64,000 nucleotides of DNA, taken from Myxococcus sp046520405. GTDB lineage: Bacteria > Myxococcota > Myxococcia > Myxococcales > Myxococcaceae. A program made the position numbers and the translations under genes. Location: positions 23,767-87,766 of the forward strand of contig JBKGHI010000007.1 of NCBI GenBank assembly GCA_046520405.1, in the 5' to 3' direction. Below are positions 48,342 to 55,824 of the stretch, piece after piece. A model generated the notes under the pieces. The model was not told the origin of the DNA. It ran no database searches and was given only the letters and a program-made list of their open reading frames with translations. Within the stretch, counting starts at the first letter, position 1. Each line of letters starts with the position of its first letter.

Positions 48342-48402
48342 GACTCTCCTCCGTCGGTGATTGAGAACTGCCGCCCTAGCGTGAGTGCTGATGGATGAAG
48401 CG

Positions 48403-49731
48403 TCAAGCGCTGAGAGTGATGACACGAAATGAATGTAGTTTTTGCAGGAGTCCGCGCATTCCTTCACGCGTTGCGGCAATGACATCTGAATCAAGTGTCG
48501 CCGTGCGTCGTGTTTTGAATGGGCGCAGCAGCTCCTTCACGATCAGTTCGGTTCCTGAGTTCAGCTTCCGGAAGAATATTTCAATGGCGCGTCCGCCTCC
48601 CACGCCGTGCAGTGCATGGCCATTGGCGGAACAGAGCCATCGCGTGGCGCTGTTTCGTTCAAAGACGACGGGGAAGCTCGGGTCCAGTTGCACGCGATGT
48701 GCATCATTCAATCGCCGTGCGCGGGTGGGCGGCGGCACGGGTTCGAAGCCGCCCGAGGTGAGGCGTTTGAGCCAGGTGGCCTGGATGTGTCGCTGAGCCT
48801 CCTTCGGGTGGCTCACGTCGCGGAACGCGCGCACGGCTTCGGTGAGGGCCGCGGGCAGCTCCGACTTCAGCACGCCGTCCTTCGTGAGGACGCCGCGAGC
48901 CAGGGGCGGCGCTGAGACGGACGCGAGCCGCGTCTGCTTCCATTCCTGGTCGGCGAGCGACGTCTCGTCGAGCATCCCCCGCAGCAGGTCATCCACGGAA
49001 TAGATCGTGTGATGCTCGGTGATGGGGATGCCGACGTTCACGCTGCTGGCCACGCCGGCTCCGGCGCTCTCGCCCACGTGGTAGTAGGTGGAGGGCCAGT
49101 AGAGGATGTCGCCGGGCTCCACCTCCGCGACGAAGGACGACGCCAGGTAGGGCTGGTAGTCCAGGATGGTGGAGACGTCCTCGCGCCAGGGGCGCTTGCG
49201 CCAGAAGCGCATCCGCTTGTGTCCGCGCAACGCGAACAGGAACGTGGTGAAGCGGTCCAGGTGGACGCCCACGGGGCTGTGTTCATAGGTCCCGTGGAAC
49301 AGCGTGGTGATGCCGCCTGTCACGGGCATCCCGACGCGCTGCCACAGGCCGGAGAAGAAGGCGCGCTGCCGCGACCAGAGCGGGAAGCCGGAGGCATGCA
49401 GGGTGGCGATGATGAGGGCGTAGCGGCGCTCGCCCAGTTGGGATGCAATCCGGGCGTCGTAGCCGTCCAGGGAGCCATCCGAGGCCTGGGGGAGCCATGG
49501 TCGGGCGCGGAGCTGGCGCAGCCGGTCGATGGTGAAGGTGACGTCTGGCCGTGACGTCGGCGCGTAACTGCGGGACAGGTAGCGCTGGGTGGCGCCGGCC
49601 GCCGCGTCGAAGACGTCCTCCACGGTGAAGGGCGAGGCCTGCGTTCCCTTGAAGAGGACGGGGCGCTGGTTCCAGTAGCGCCTGACGAAGGTGTCCCAGT
49701 CGAAACGGGTTGCGATTTCCAGGGCAGGCAT
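48403..49731 (-). CDS. JmjC/cupin-type Fe(II)/2-oxoglutarate-dependent oxygenase, triad intact
   Basis: A 442-residue protein of the cupin_8/JmjC ribosomal-oxygenase-like group. The facial triad is complete: H157 and D159 in GVHLDRFTTFLF and the distal H218 in WPSTYYHVGES. FALRGHKRMRFW and the segment VEPGDILYWPS are the usual jelly-roll neighbours. The C-terminal 200 residues (NGHALHGVGGGRAIEIFF) form an additional domain shared with the adjacent paralogue. Such enzymes hydroxylate side chains (Arg, His, Asn, Asp) of peptides or proteins, or small molecules. Context points to the 50-residue peptide or the DUF6624-like protein as substrate. The gene starts 3 bp after the stop of the paralogue and is clearly in one operon with it. 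Confidence 0.87.
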   Translation of the reverse strand: MPALEIATRFDWDTFVRRYWNQRPVLFKGTQASPFTVEDVFDAAAGATQRYLSRSYAPTSRPDVTFTIDRLRQLRARPWLPQASDGSLDGYDARIASQLGERRYALIIATLHASGFPLWSRQRAFFSGLWQRVGMPVTGGITTLFHGTYEHSPVGVHLDRFTTFLFALRGHKRMRFWRKRPWREDVSTILDYQPYLASSFVAEVEPGDILYWPSTYYHVGESAGAGVASSVNVGIPITEHHTIYSVDDLLRGMLDETSLADQEWKQTRLASVSAPPLARGVLTKDGVLKSELPAALTEAVRAFRDVSHPKEAQRHIQATWLKRLTSGGFEPVPPPTRARRLNDAHRVQLDPSFPVVFERNSATRWLCSANGHALHGVGGGRAIEIFFRKLNSGTELIVKELLRPFKTRRTATLDSDVIAATREGMRGLLQKLHSFRVITLSA

Positions 49732-49734
49732 TCG

Positions 49735-50979
49735 TCAGACCTCCGCTCCGGTGATGACGTGAATCCCGCGCAGGCGAAGGAGCGCCGTCAGCGTGGCGCG
49801 GAGGGCCTCACGGCGGGGGCCCGTGCGAGCCAGGTTGCACAGCGCACCGACGCGAGGCGGCTCCTCCGAGGACAGGGCGTCGATGAGGCGCTGGCCCAGC
49901 GTCGCGTCGGGCCCCGGAAAGGCGTGGCCGTTGACGGCCCAGATCCAGAGTCCCGATGGGTCCTTCATCCGGATGATGTCGGTGCCAGGCGTCCTCCGCA
50001 CCCGGTCCGTGTCGGTCAGAGGAGGCGCCTGCTCCGGCGGTGGGACGGGCTCCAGCGCACAGGCACTGACCCGCCGGGCCCAGATGAGGCGCAGGACCTG
50101 CTGGACGTCTTCTTCCCGCGTCAGCGTGTGGAGGGTGTCCGCGGCCTGCTCGACGGACGGAATGGTGGCCTGTGCGCCCTTGCGTGGCTTGCGCCAGGGG
50201 TAGGGGTGGTAGGGCACCAGCTCCTCGTGAGCGTGCTGCGCTTCGAGGAGCCCCACGAGCACGTCCTTGACCGCGTCCGTGGGCCGGCTCCCCTTGACGG
50301 GGATCCACACCCGGACGGCCATGCAGTCCCCCAAAGCTTCTTCGAGTTGCCAGTAGCGAGAGGGGACGTAGAGCAGCTCGCCCGCGCTGGCCTCCAGCGT
50401 GGTGGCCTTTTCCAGGTGCCGGTCGAAGTCCTCGGTCTCATTGGCGGCGGTGCCCCAGAGCTTCTTCCAGAGCCGGACCCGCAGCCGCCCCTGGAGCACG
50501 AGCGTCACCAGGGCGTGATGGGGCCGCTTCGCGACGCCCAGGGGACCGCGCGAGAATCGCCCTAGCAGCAGGTCGGTGGTCAGCGGCAGCACCGGCACGC
50601 CCACGCGCTCCAGCAGCCCTCGGAGGAAGTCGCGCAAGGCGCTCCAGAGGGCGAAGTCGAACATGAAGGGTTGTTCGATGTGGAGCTGGACGGACGCGCC
50701 GCCCAGGTGCTCGGAGGCTCTGCGGGCGAAGTCCTCCAGGGACGCGTCGTCATCACCGGGGAGCAGTGTGCCAGGTGCGGCGAGTCTGGCGGCCTCCACG
50801 AAGAAACGGGCGTCGGGGAGGGCACGGAAGCGCGTGCCGTGGCGGAAGGGGGCACAGGCGGAGATCGCGGCCTGGAAGGCCTGCTCGGCGGGCAGGATGG
50901 GACCGGGCAGGGGCAGGCGCGCGGGGGTCTTCTCCCAGTGCTTCGTCACGAAGGGCTGCCAGTCGAAGGCGCGTTGCAC
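49735..50979 (-). CDS. JmjC-like paralogue without iron ligands (probable pseudoenzyme)
   Basis: A 414-residue protein starting at GTG 50979 (GGGAG 6 bp upstream). It aligns with the neighbouring oxygenase along its length: PLGVAKRPHHALVTLVLQG against PVGVHLDRFTTFLFALRG, ELLYVPSRYWQLEEA against DILYWPSTYYHVGES, and WAVNGHAFPG against CSANGHALHG. At the three iron-ligand positions it has A150, R152 and Q211 instead of His, Asp and His, so it should not bind Fe(II) in the canonical way. It may be a scaffold or substrate-recognition partner of the active paralogue, or bind ligand without catalysis. It lies 11 bp from the DUF6624-like gene and 3 bp from the active oxygenase gene. Confidence 0.85.
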   Translation of the reverse strand: MQRAFDWQPFVTKHWEKTPARLPLPGPILPAEQAFQAAISACAPFRHGTRFRALPDARFFVEAARLAAPGTLLPGDDDASLEDFARRASEHLGGASVQLHIEQPFMFDFALWSALRDFLRGLLERVGVPVLPLTTDLLLGRFSRGPLGVAKRPHHALVTLVLQGRLRVRLWKKLWGTAANETEDFDRHLEKATTLEASAGELLYVPSRYWQLEEALGDCMAVRVWIPVKGSRPTDAVKDVLVGLLEAQHAHEELVPYHPYPWRKPRKGAQATIPSVEQAADTLHTLTREEDVQQVLRLIWARRVSACALEPVPPPEQAPPLTDTDRVRRTPGTDIIRMKDPSGLWIWAVNGHAFPGPDATLGQRLIDALSSEEPPRVGALCNLARTGPRREALRATLTALLRLRGIHVITGAEV

Positions 50980-50990
50980 GGCGGCTCCCG

Positions 50991-51608
50991 TCAGGAGGGT
51001 TGGAAGGCGCGGCGGAGCTTCTGAGCGTAGGCCTCCAATGAGGGCAGGTTCATCTGCTTCCTGCGCTCGTCGACCGAGGCCTCCTTCTCGATGGGGTAGG
51101 GGACGAGCTGGCCCTTCACCTTGCGGAACTTCGTCCCATAGAGTTGCTTCTTGCCCTCGCGCATGCGCACGACGTCGGTGAGGTAGGCCACCTGCTGGAT
51201 GGGAACGTCACCGCGATTGGCCGCGTTCCGCAGCAAGCTCAAGCAGCGCTTCTGAAACGCCAGGGAGCACTCAGCATGCTGGATCAGGCGCCAGGCAGCG
51301 GCGGCCGCGCTTCGTCCCACGAGGCCGTGTCCGGGCCAGCCGTGGGCCTTGATGGTGTCTCGCAGCCACTCAATGCCCGCGTCCGTGAGGGCCTGGAGCT
51401 TGTGTTCAAGGTCGCGGTCCTTGAATTCCGTTGCCACCCACTGCGAACGCAACGTGCTGTCGATGCGGTCCAGCCGCAGCAGTTGCCCACGGAGTCCACG
51501 ATTGACGGCGGGTCGAGGAGCGGAGCCTGAGCCCTGAGCGGCTCGTGGAGTCTTCTGTGAGAGCCGCCCTGCTCGTTGCTTCGTCGAGGCTGTGCGCGTC
51601 TTCGTCAT
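50991..51608 (-). CDS. DUF6624-like protein with a basic N-terminal extension
   Basis: A 205-residue protein. Residues about 38-203 match my recollection of the DUF6624 pattern: LLRLDRIDSTLRSQW, IKAHGWPGHGLVGRSAA, AAWRLIQHAECSLAFQKRC, QQVAYLTDVVRMREGKKQLYG and VDERRKQMNLPSLEAYA. The family function is unknown to me. In front is a 36-residue basic, low-complexity tail (MTKTRTASTKQRAGRLSQK), which starts with the same MTKT(K/R)(S/T) as the small peptide at the end of the operon. The start ATG 51608 overlaps the acetyltransferase stop (ATGA). Confidence 0.75.
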   Translation of the reverse strand: MTKTRTASTKQRAGRLSQKTPRAAQGSGSAPRPAVNRGLRGQLLRLDRIDSTLRSQWVATEFKDRDLEHKLQALTDAGIEWLRDTIKAHGWPGHGLVGRSAAAAAWRLIQHAECSLAFQKRCLSLLRNAANRGDVPIQQVAYLTDVVRMREGKKQLYGTKFRKVKGQLVPYPIEKEASVDERRKQMNLPSLEAYAQKLRRAFQPS

Positions 51609-52408
51609 GGCGACACCTTCCCGGAGGACTGCGCGGCCGCAGCGTCAACCATGAAAAGCATGCGCGTGAGGAACCGGAACCCCGCCCGTTCGTAAAGGCG
51701 TCCCGCCTCTTCGGTGACGGTGCTGAGGAAGAGCACGTCGACGCCATGGGCGAAGGCTTCCTGGGCCGCGCGAGAGACCAGCGCCGCGCCGATGCCCCGG
51801 CCACGCCATGCTTGGAGCGTCGCAACGCCAGCGAGCTCGGAGGTACCCTGGTAGGGCGGGGTGACCAGTCCGCCAGCGACAGGCACGCCATTCCACTTCG
51901 CCAGCAGCGCGCGGCCGTCCTTGAGGTCCGCCAGCGTCTTGGTGACCTCCGCGTCACTCACCTGGACGGGCGCTCCCGGGGTGAAGCCTTCCTGGGTCGT
52001 GGAGCAGAAGGTCCGTATCTCCTCGAGTGGTGCGTCCGAGGTGAGTGCCGAAATGGTGAGTTCGGACGGGCATGAAAGCGGCGTGTAACTGTCAGGCGTG
52101 CAGACCATCAGCCGGGCTTCCGCCTCCACGGCGTAGCCTGCGCCTCGAAGCACGTCGGCGAGTTGCGGTGCCAGGCTGTCGACGTATTCGAACCGAGGGA
52201 CGCGCGCACGCTGTTCGAACGCTGTCCTGAGCTGCCGGAGTGACTCGCTCGCGTCACCAGAGACCGGCCCGTCCGGAATGGCGTAGTTCAGGTAGACCAG
52301 TGCGTCTGACGGATGGAAGTAAGCCGTGAAGGGCGGGATGTTGACTGACTCGTAACGCGCTCTTGCGGCATGACGCATTGAGTCTTGCAGTCGTTCGGCG
52401 AGGCTCAT
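51605..52408 (-). CDS. GNAT-family acetyltransferase
   Basis: A 267-residue protein with a GNAT domain in its C-terminal half. The acetyl-CoA pyrophosphate loop is WRGRGIGAALVSRAAQ near residue 200, the beta4 segment before it is TSELAGVATL, and YERAGFRFLTR is the usual C-terminal strand. The N-terminal 120 residues are a diverged, possibly degenerate second domain (YLNYAIPDGPV). It is the first gene of the leftward operon with the DUF6624-like and JmjC-type genes, so acetylation of the peptide, or self-protection, are both possible roles. Confidence 0.85.
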   Translation of the reverse strand: MSLAERLQDSMRHAARARYESVNIPPFTAYFHPSDALVYLNYAIPDGPVSGDASESLRQLRTAFEQRARVPRFEYVDSLAPQLADVLRGAGYAVEAEARLMVCTPDSYTPLSCPSELTISALTSDAPLEEIRTFCSTTQEGFTPGAPVQVSDAEVTKTLADLKDGRALLAKWNGVPVAGGLVTPPYQGTSELAGVATLQAWRGRGIGAALVSRAAQEAFAHGVDVLFLSTVTEEAGRLYERAGFRFLTRMLFMVDAAAAQSSGKVSP

Positions 52409-52491
52409 AGCCGCCTACGTTAGCAGCCTGGCCCGTCTGCGAGGGCGTCATGTTGGGCGGACATGGATGCTGCAGCAACGAGGGTCTCTGC

Positions 52492-52875
52492 CTATGGCGC
52501 AGTCAACTCACATGTACCAAAAGAGATGATGCCGCGGCCCATGTCCTCAATGAAGCTCAGGTCCGGGAAGATTTGCACATTGAACTGAGAGCGAAATACG
52601 TACATCTTCTTGATTTTTACATGTGGGTCGATGTCGACGCGGTCAACTGGGTAACGGTCACATGTGATCTCGTTCTTGATCATGGACAATCCACACCGCG
52701 AGACGAAAACGCCTTCCTTCGTTTCTTCAATGAGCGTGTGAGGTTTCCACTTCGCAAGTTCTGCCGGAGTGGACTCGTTATCTCGCGTGACTTTGCGTTT
52801 GACAGTGCAGCGATACTCAGCAGCGTTGACTGCTGCGGGGAGAAGCAATGTCGTCAATATGAGGTAGGCTTGCAT
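52492..52875 (-). CDS. small secreted protein of unknown function, AT-richer than neighbours
   Basis: A 127-residue protein starting at ATG 52875. It has a clear signal peptide (MQAYLILTTLLLPAAVNAA) followed by EYRCTVKRK, and three Cys (RCTV, SRCGL, TCDRY) plus one near the end (GTCEL), which could form disulfides in the periplasm. The longer open frame reaching 53205 is rejected because it lies over the neighbouring gene and has no coding character. Codon use is visibly less GC-biased than in the rest of the window (codons such as ATT, AAA, GAA, TTT), suggesting recent acquisition. It resembles small hypothetical secreted proteins known from proteobacteria; no function is known to me. Confidence 0.75.
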   Translation of the reverse strand: MQAYLILTTLLLPAAVNAAEYRCTVKRKVTRDNESTPAELAKWKPHTLIEETKEGVFVSRCGLSMIKNEITCDRYPVDRVDIDPHVKIKKMYVFRSQFNVQIFPDLSFIEDMGRGIISFGTCELTAP

Positions 52876-52995
52876 GTGGAGCTCAGGATTTGAAGTTTGG
52901 GAACTTATCTCCGCAGGGCGGCATGGTTTCAGACGACCCCTCAAACTCTCCGTGCTCGGCATCAACCCAGCGGCTCGGCGTTCAGGACGGTCTTC

Positions 52996-53376
52996 TTGAG
53001 GCTCTTTGTCGCTACGGCACTGGTTGCGGTTGGTATGATTCATCGCTTGCCGCTTGCCGGTGTCGTTGGCCGAGGTCAGCTCTTGTCGCTGTATGGGGCC
53101 GACATCTCCGACCCCAATCTGCTCATCCTGATGCGACACCGAGCCGTCCTCTTTGGCGTCCTGGGCGCGTTCATGGTCTTCGCGGCGTTTGCGCGACAGT
53201 ATCATTCGGTCGCGCTCATCCTCGGGACGGTGTCCGTGGTGTCGTTCCTATGGGTGGCTTACACGACGGGGGCCTGCAACCCACAGGTGGGACGCGTCGT
53301 CACGGTCGACCTGGTTGCGCTCGCGTTCCTTGTTGTTGCGGCCGTTGCTCACGTGAAGGTGCGCTGGAATGCGTAG
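52996..53376 (+). CDS. small integral membrane protein, unknown function
   Basis: About 126 residues with four predicted membrane segments: LFVATALVAVGMIHRLPLAG, AVLFGVLGAFMVFAAF, VALILGTVSVVSFLWVAY and VTVDLVALAFLVVAAVA. Start choice is uncertain. The frame is open from TTG 52897, but a TTG at 52996 with AGGA about 8 bp upstream places the start directly before the first membrane segment and seems better. A cytoplasmic-side loop ILMRHRAVLFG precedes the second segment. No family is recognised. It is divergent to the secreted-protein gene. Confidence 0.6.
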   Translation: MRLFVATALVAVGMIHRLPLAGVVGRGQLLSLYGADISDPNLLILMRHRAVLFGVLGAFMVFAAFARQYHSVALILGTVSVVSFLWVAYTTGACNPQVGRVVTVDLVALAFLVVAAVAHVKVRWNA

Positions 53377-53436
53377 TCCGCGGGCTCGAGAATTCGCAAC
53401 GTTGAGCTGAAACACTCTCTCCGTAAACGGGGTGGT

Positions 53437-54456
53437 TTACTCCTCGATGTCCGCCTTCTTCCACGTCTGGTGGTTGAACCGAGGATCGCGGTTGGGGTCG
53501 TAGTTCGGATTGTTCGACGGGACGTACTGGCCGTCGCCGTTCATCCAGTAGTGCTGGGCACCGGTCTGCACCTGGTAGCGCCTGCCGTCACCTGGGTTCC
53601 GCACCGTCTCTGCATCCTTCACGTAGTTCATGAAGCGGTGGTGCATGCGGTCCGATGTGGCGCTGCCATGCGCATAGGCCGAGGAAATGGACTGGTTGAT
53701 GGCGTCGTTCTTCTCGTGAAACGTGCGCTGCTGCGCCTCGAAGGCGGCCCGGTTGGCCTGCATGCGCTGTTGATGGATGGCGTTGAACCCTGCCTGCGCA
53801 CGCGCCATCTCCCCCTGGTTGTAGGCGCGGACGTATTCGGGGTTGTACTGTACGCCAGCCAGTGCGTTCAGGAGGATGCCCCGGCTCTCCTCGTAGCGCT
53901 CCTTCGGCGCGTCCAGGGCATGGCAGTGGTAGTTCCAGCTCACCATGTTTCCCATGTCCGTCGCGCTGAGATGGATGACGATGACATAGGGTTGCCCCTT
54001 CGCGTCAATCCACTCCGTCACCCGCGCCAGGAAGAGCTGTCGCACAGGCCCCACCTTGTAGAGCAGGTCGGAGAAGCCCTTGTCCGCCATGGCGATGGGC
54101 GGAGCGTCGAACTGGTTCACCAGCCGCGCGCCGTCCCGTCCCGCACCCGGGAGCAGGTCTTCGTGGACGACCTGGTCCATGGAATAGAAGGGGCGCATCG
54201 GCGCGCCGTTGCGGCGTGACAGCTCCTGCAACATCGGGTCGTGGGAGAACATGAACGACCGGAGCGGCAACGCGTAGACGTTGACGTTGCCCGGGCCGCT
54301 CATGGCGGCTTTCCCGTTGTTCAGGATCCAGTTGTCCGGCAAGGGCAGACGCCCCATCTCCATGAACTGGGCGTCCAGCATCTTGTGCAGGACGAGCGGA
54401 CCATTTGGCTCAGGACGCGCCGAGGCCGCTGGCTGCTCGAGTTTGCCGCTGCTCAT
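53437..54456 (-). CDS. hypothetical protein with a central coiled coil
   Basis: A 339-residue protein; start ATG 54456 has AAGGAG at normal spacing, and the longer frame to 54546 is rejected. There is no signal peptide. The first 200 residues look globular. Residues about 205-265 form a long Gln/Ala/Arg-rich helix (ARAQAGFNAIHQQRMQANRA) likely to be a coiled coil, and the C-terminus is rich in Asn, Asp, Pro and Tyr (SNNPNYDPNRDPRFNHQTW), resembling tails in secreted or adhesin-like proteins. I do not recognise a family. It is convergent with the small membrane protein gene and divergent from the next membrane protein gene. Confidence 0.8.
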   Translation of the reverse strand: MSSGKLEQPAASARPEPNGPLVLHKMLDAQFMEMGRLPLPDNWILNNGKAAMSGPGNVNVYALPLRSFMFSHDPMLQELSRRNGAPMRPFYSMDQVVHEDLLPGAGRDGARLVNQFDAPPIAMADKGFSDLLYKVGPVRQLFLARVTEWIDAKGQPYVIVIHLSATDMGNMVSWNYHCHALDAPKERYEESRGILLNALAGVQYNPEYVRAYNQGEMARAQAGFNAIHQQRMQANRAAFEAQQRTFHEKNDAINQSISSAYAHGSATSDRMHHRFMNYVKDAETVRNPGDGRRYQVQTGAQHYWMNGDGQYVPSNNPNYDPNRDPRFNHQTWKKADIEE

Positions 54457-54661
54457 GTGCCGCTCCTTCGTCGCGCGGCTTCTACATGAGCACATTGCTC
54501 GCGCCGGTGTCACGCCACCACCGGCGCGCGCAGAGGTATCAATCACGACAGCTCACTCTTGTGCGTTTTCCAATGGGTGCGTATTCCCGCTGCGGCCTTC
54601 GCTCCAATGCGAGGGCTGTGGAGTCAGCGAGACCTTGGGAACGCGCGGGAAGGAACGGGAC

Positions 54662-55807
54662 ATGGTTGACGCAAGGGAGCGGCCCGAATGGCAGACGCGG
54701 CTGCGGGCCTCCGGCCAGCGACGGGCGCTGTTTGGCGTGCTCTTGCTCGTCTGGAGTGCCATCGGCGTCGCGGGAGCGAAGGTGGCCTTGCAGGTGCTCG
54801 TCGCGGTGCTTCAGGTGCTCCTCGACCCCGTGCCCATGGATGCCCGCGATTCAATGCGGAATGTCCCGGCCGTGGGGCTCGTGCTGGGCGCGCTGGCGCT
54901 GGTCGCCATCCTGTCGGGGTGGACGTGGCTGGGCCTGCGCGTCGCGAAGTACCTGCTCCGCTCGGTCATTGGCGAGGACCAGCTCGAGATGGACTCAAAA
55001 GGCGTGACGTGGCGACGGTGGTGGCGGCTGGGGAGTCCGGTCCACTACCTGCCGTACTCCGATGTGGCGGCCTTTCCCGCTCAGTTGTTGTCGGAGGTGA
55101 CGGCACTCTTGAAGTCCGGGGGGACCGTGACGCTGGCGACGCTCGGAACCATGGCGGAGCACGAGGCGCTGTGGAAGCGCCTGTGCGCGCTGTCCAAGCG
55201 TGGCGCCGTGCCCGAGTCACTCTCAGCCTGTGTTCCCGAAGGCTATGAATCGGCACCGCTTCCTGGGGGCGCGGTCATGCTTCGACGCATGCGGGACGGC
55301 GGCCGTGGTCACATCTGGGTGCTGTGTGGCGCGGCGCTGCTGTTCGTGGCGTCGGCGGTCGCCATCACATGGCGCCAGGGCATTGACGGGATGAGCGTGG
55401 AGGGGCCATCGCTGGCTGTGGTCCTGGTGGGGCTCGCGGGCCTGGCGGGGTTTCTCGCCTGGCCGCCCGTCCATTCTCGGCTGGAGTGGGAGGTCCGCCC
55501 CGGCGTCCTCGATTCGGTGTGGTACGAGATGGGGCGTCCCAAGCGAACGAGCCACCGCGCGGAGTCGCTCGAGGCGCGGCGGGATGAGTTCGAAGAGATC
55601 GGAGAGCGGCCGGCTGGGGTGTCCTTCTCCCTGTGGCTGCACACCCCCACGGGCGCCGTGTCACTGACGCGCGACAAGGTCTACCCCGAGTCCGTCGACC
55701 ACCTGGGACACTGGCTCGGGCATCGGCTCCGGGGCCCGATGGATCGAAGTGCCATCGAGAAGGCCCTGGAGAAGCGCGAGCCCGCGCCTCAGCACCACGT
55801 GGGGTGA
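54662..55807 (+). CDS. hypothetical membrane protein
   Basis: A 381-residue protein starting at ATG 54662 with AAGGAA about 8 bp upstream; the longer frame from 54281 overlaps the divergent gene and is rejected. Four membrane segments are predicted: LFGVLLLVWSAIGVAG, AVGLVLGALALVAILSGW, WVLCGAALLFVASAVAI and LAVVLVGLAGLAGFLAW. A soluble region of about 130 residues between segments 2 and 3 begins with a PH-like strand pattern (LEMDSKGVTWRRWWRLGS), as seen in bacterial PH-domain membrane proteins. Function unknown. Confidence 0.78.
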   Translation: MVDARERPEWQTRLRASGQRRALFGVLLLVWSAIGVAGAKVALQVLVAVLQVLLDPVPMDARDSMRNVPAVGLVLGALALVAILSGWTWLGLRVAKYLLRSVIGEDQLEMDSKGVTWRRWWRLGSPVHYLPYSDVAAFPAQLLSEVTALLKSGGTVTLATLGTMAEHEALWKRLCALSKRGAVPESLSACVPEGYESAPLPGGAVMLRRMRDGGRGHIWVLCGAALLFVASAVAITWRQGIDGMSVEGPSLAVVLVGLAGLAGFLAWPPVHSRLEWEVRPGVLDSVWYEMGRPKRTSHRAESLEARRDEFEEIGERPAGVSFSLWLHTPTGAVSLTRDKVYPESVDHLGHWLGHRLRGPMDRSAIEKALEKREPAPQHHVG

Positions 55808-55824
55808 ACTGGGGGCGGGCGCGT

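Noticed and set aside
48189..48494. Longer 101-residue reading of the small peptide gene
   Set aside because: The extension overlaps the end of the oxygenase gene; the internal ATG at 48341 has GGAGGAGAG at ideal spacing.
53423..53440. Short inverted repeat GTAAAC/GTTTAC between convergent genes as terminator
   Set aside because: Only 6-bp AT-rich arms partly inside a stop codon, no T-run; too weak to call.
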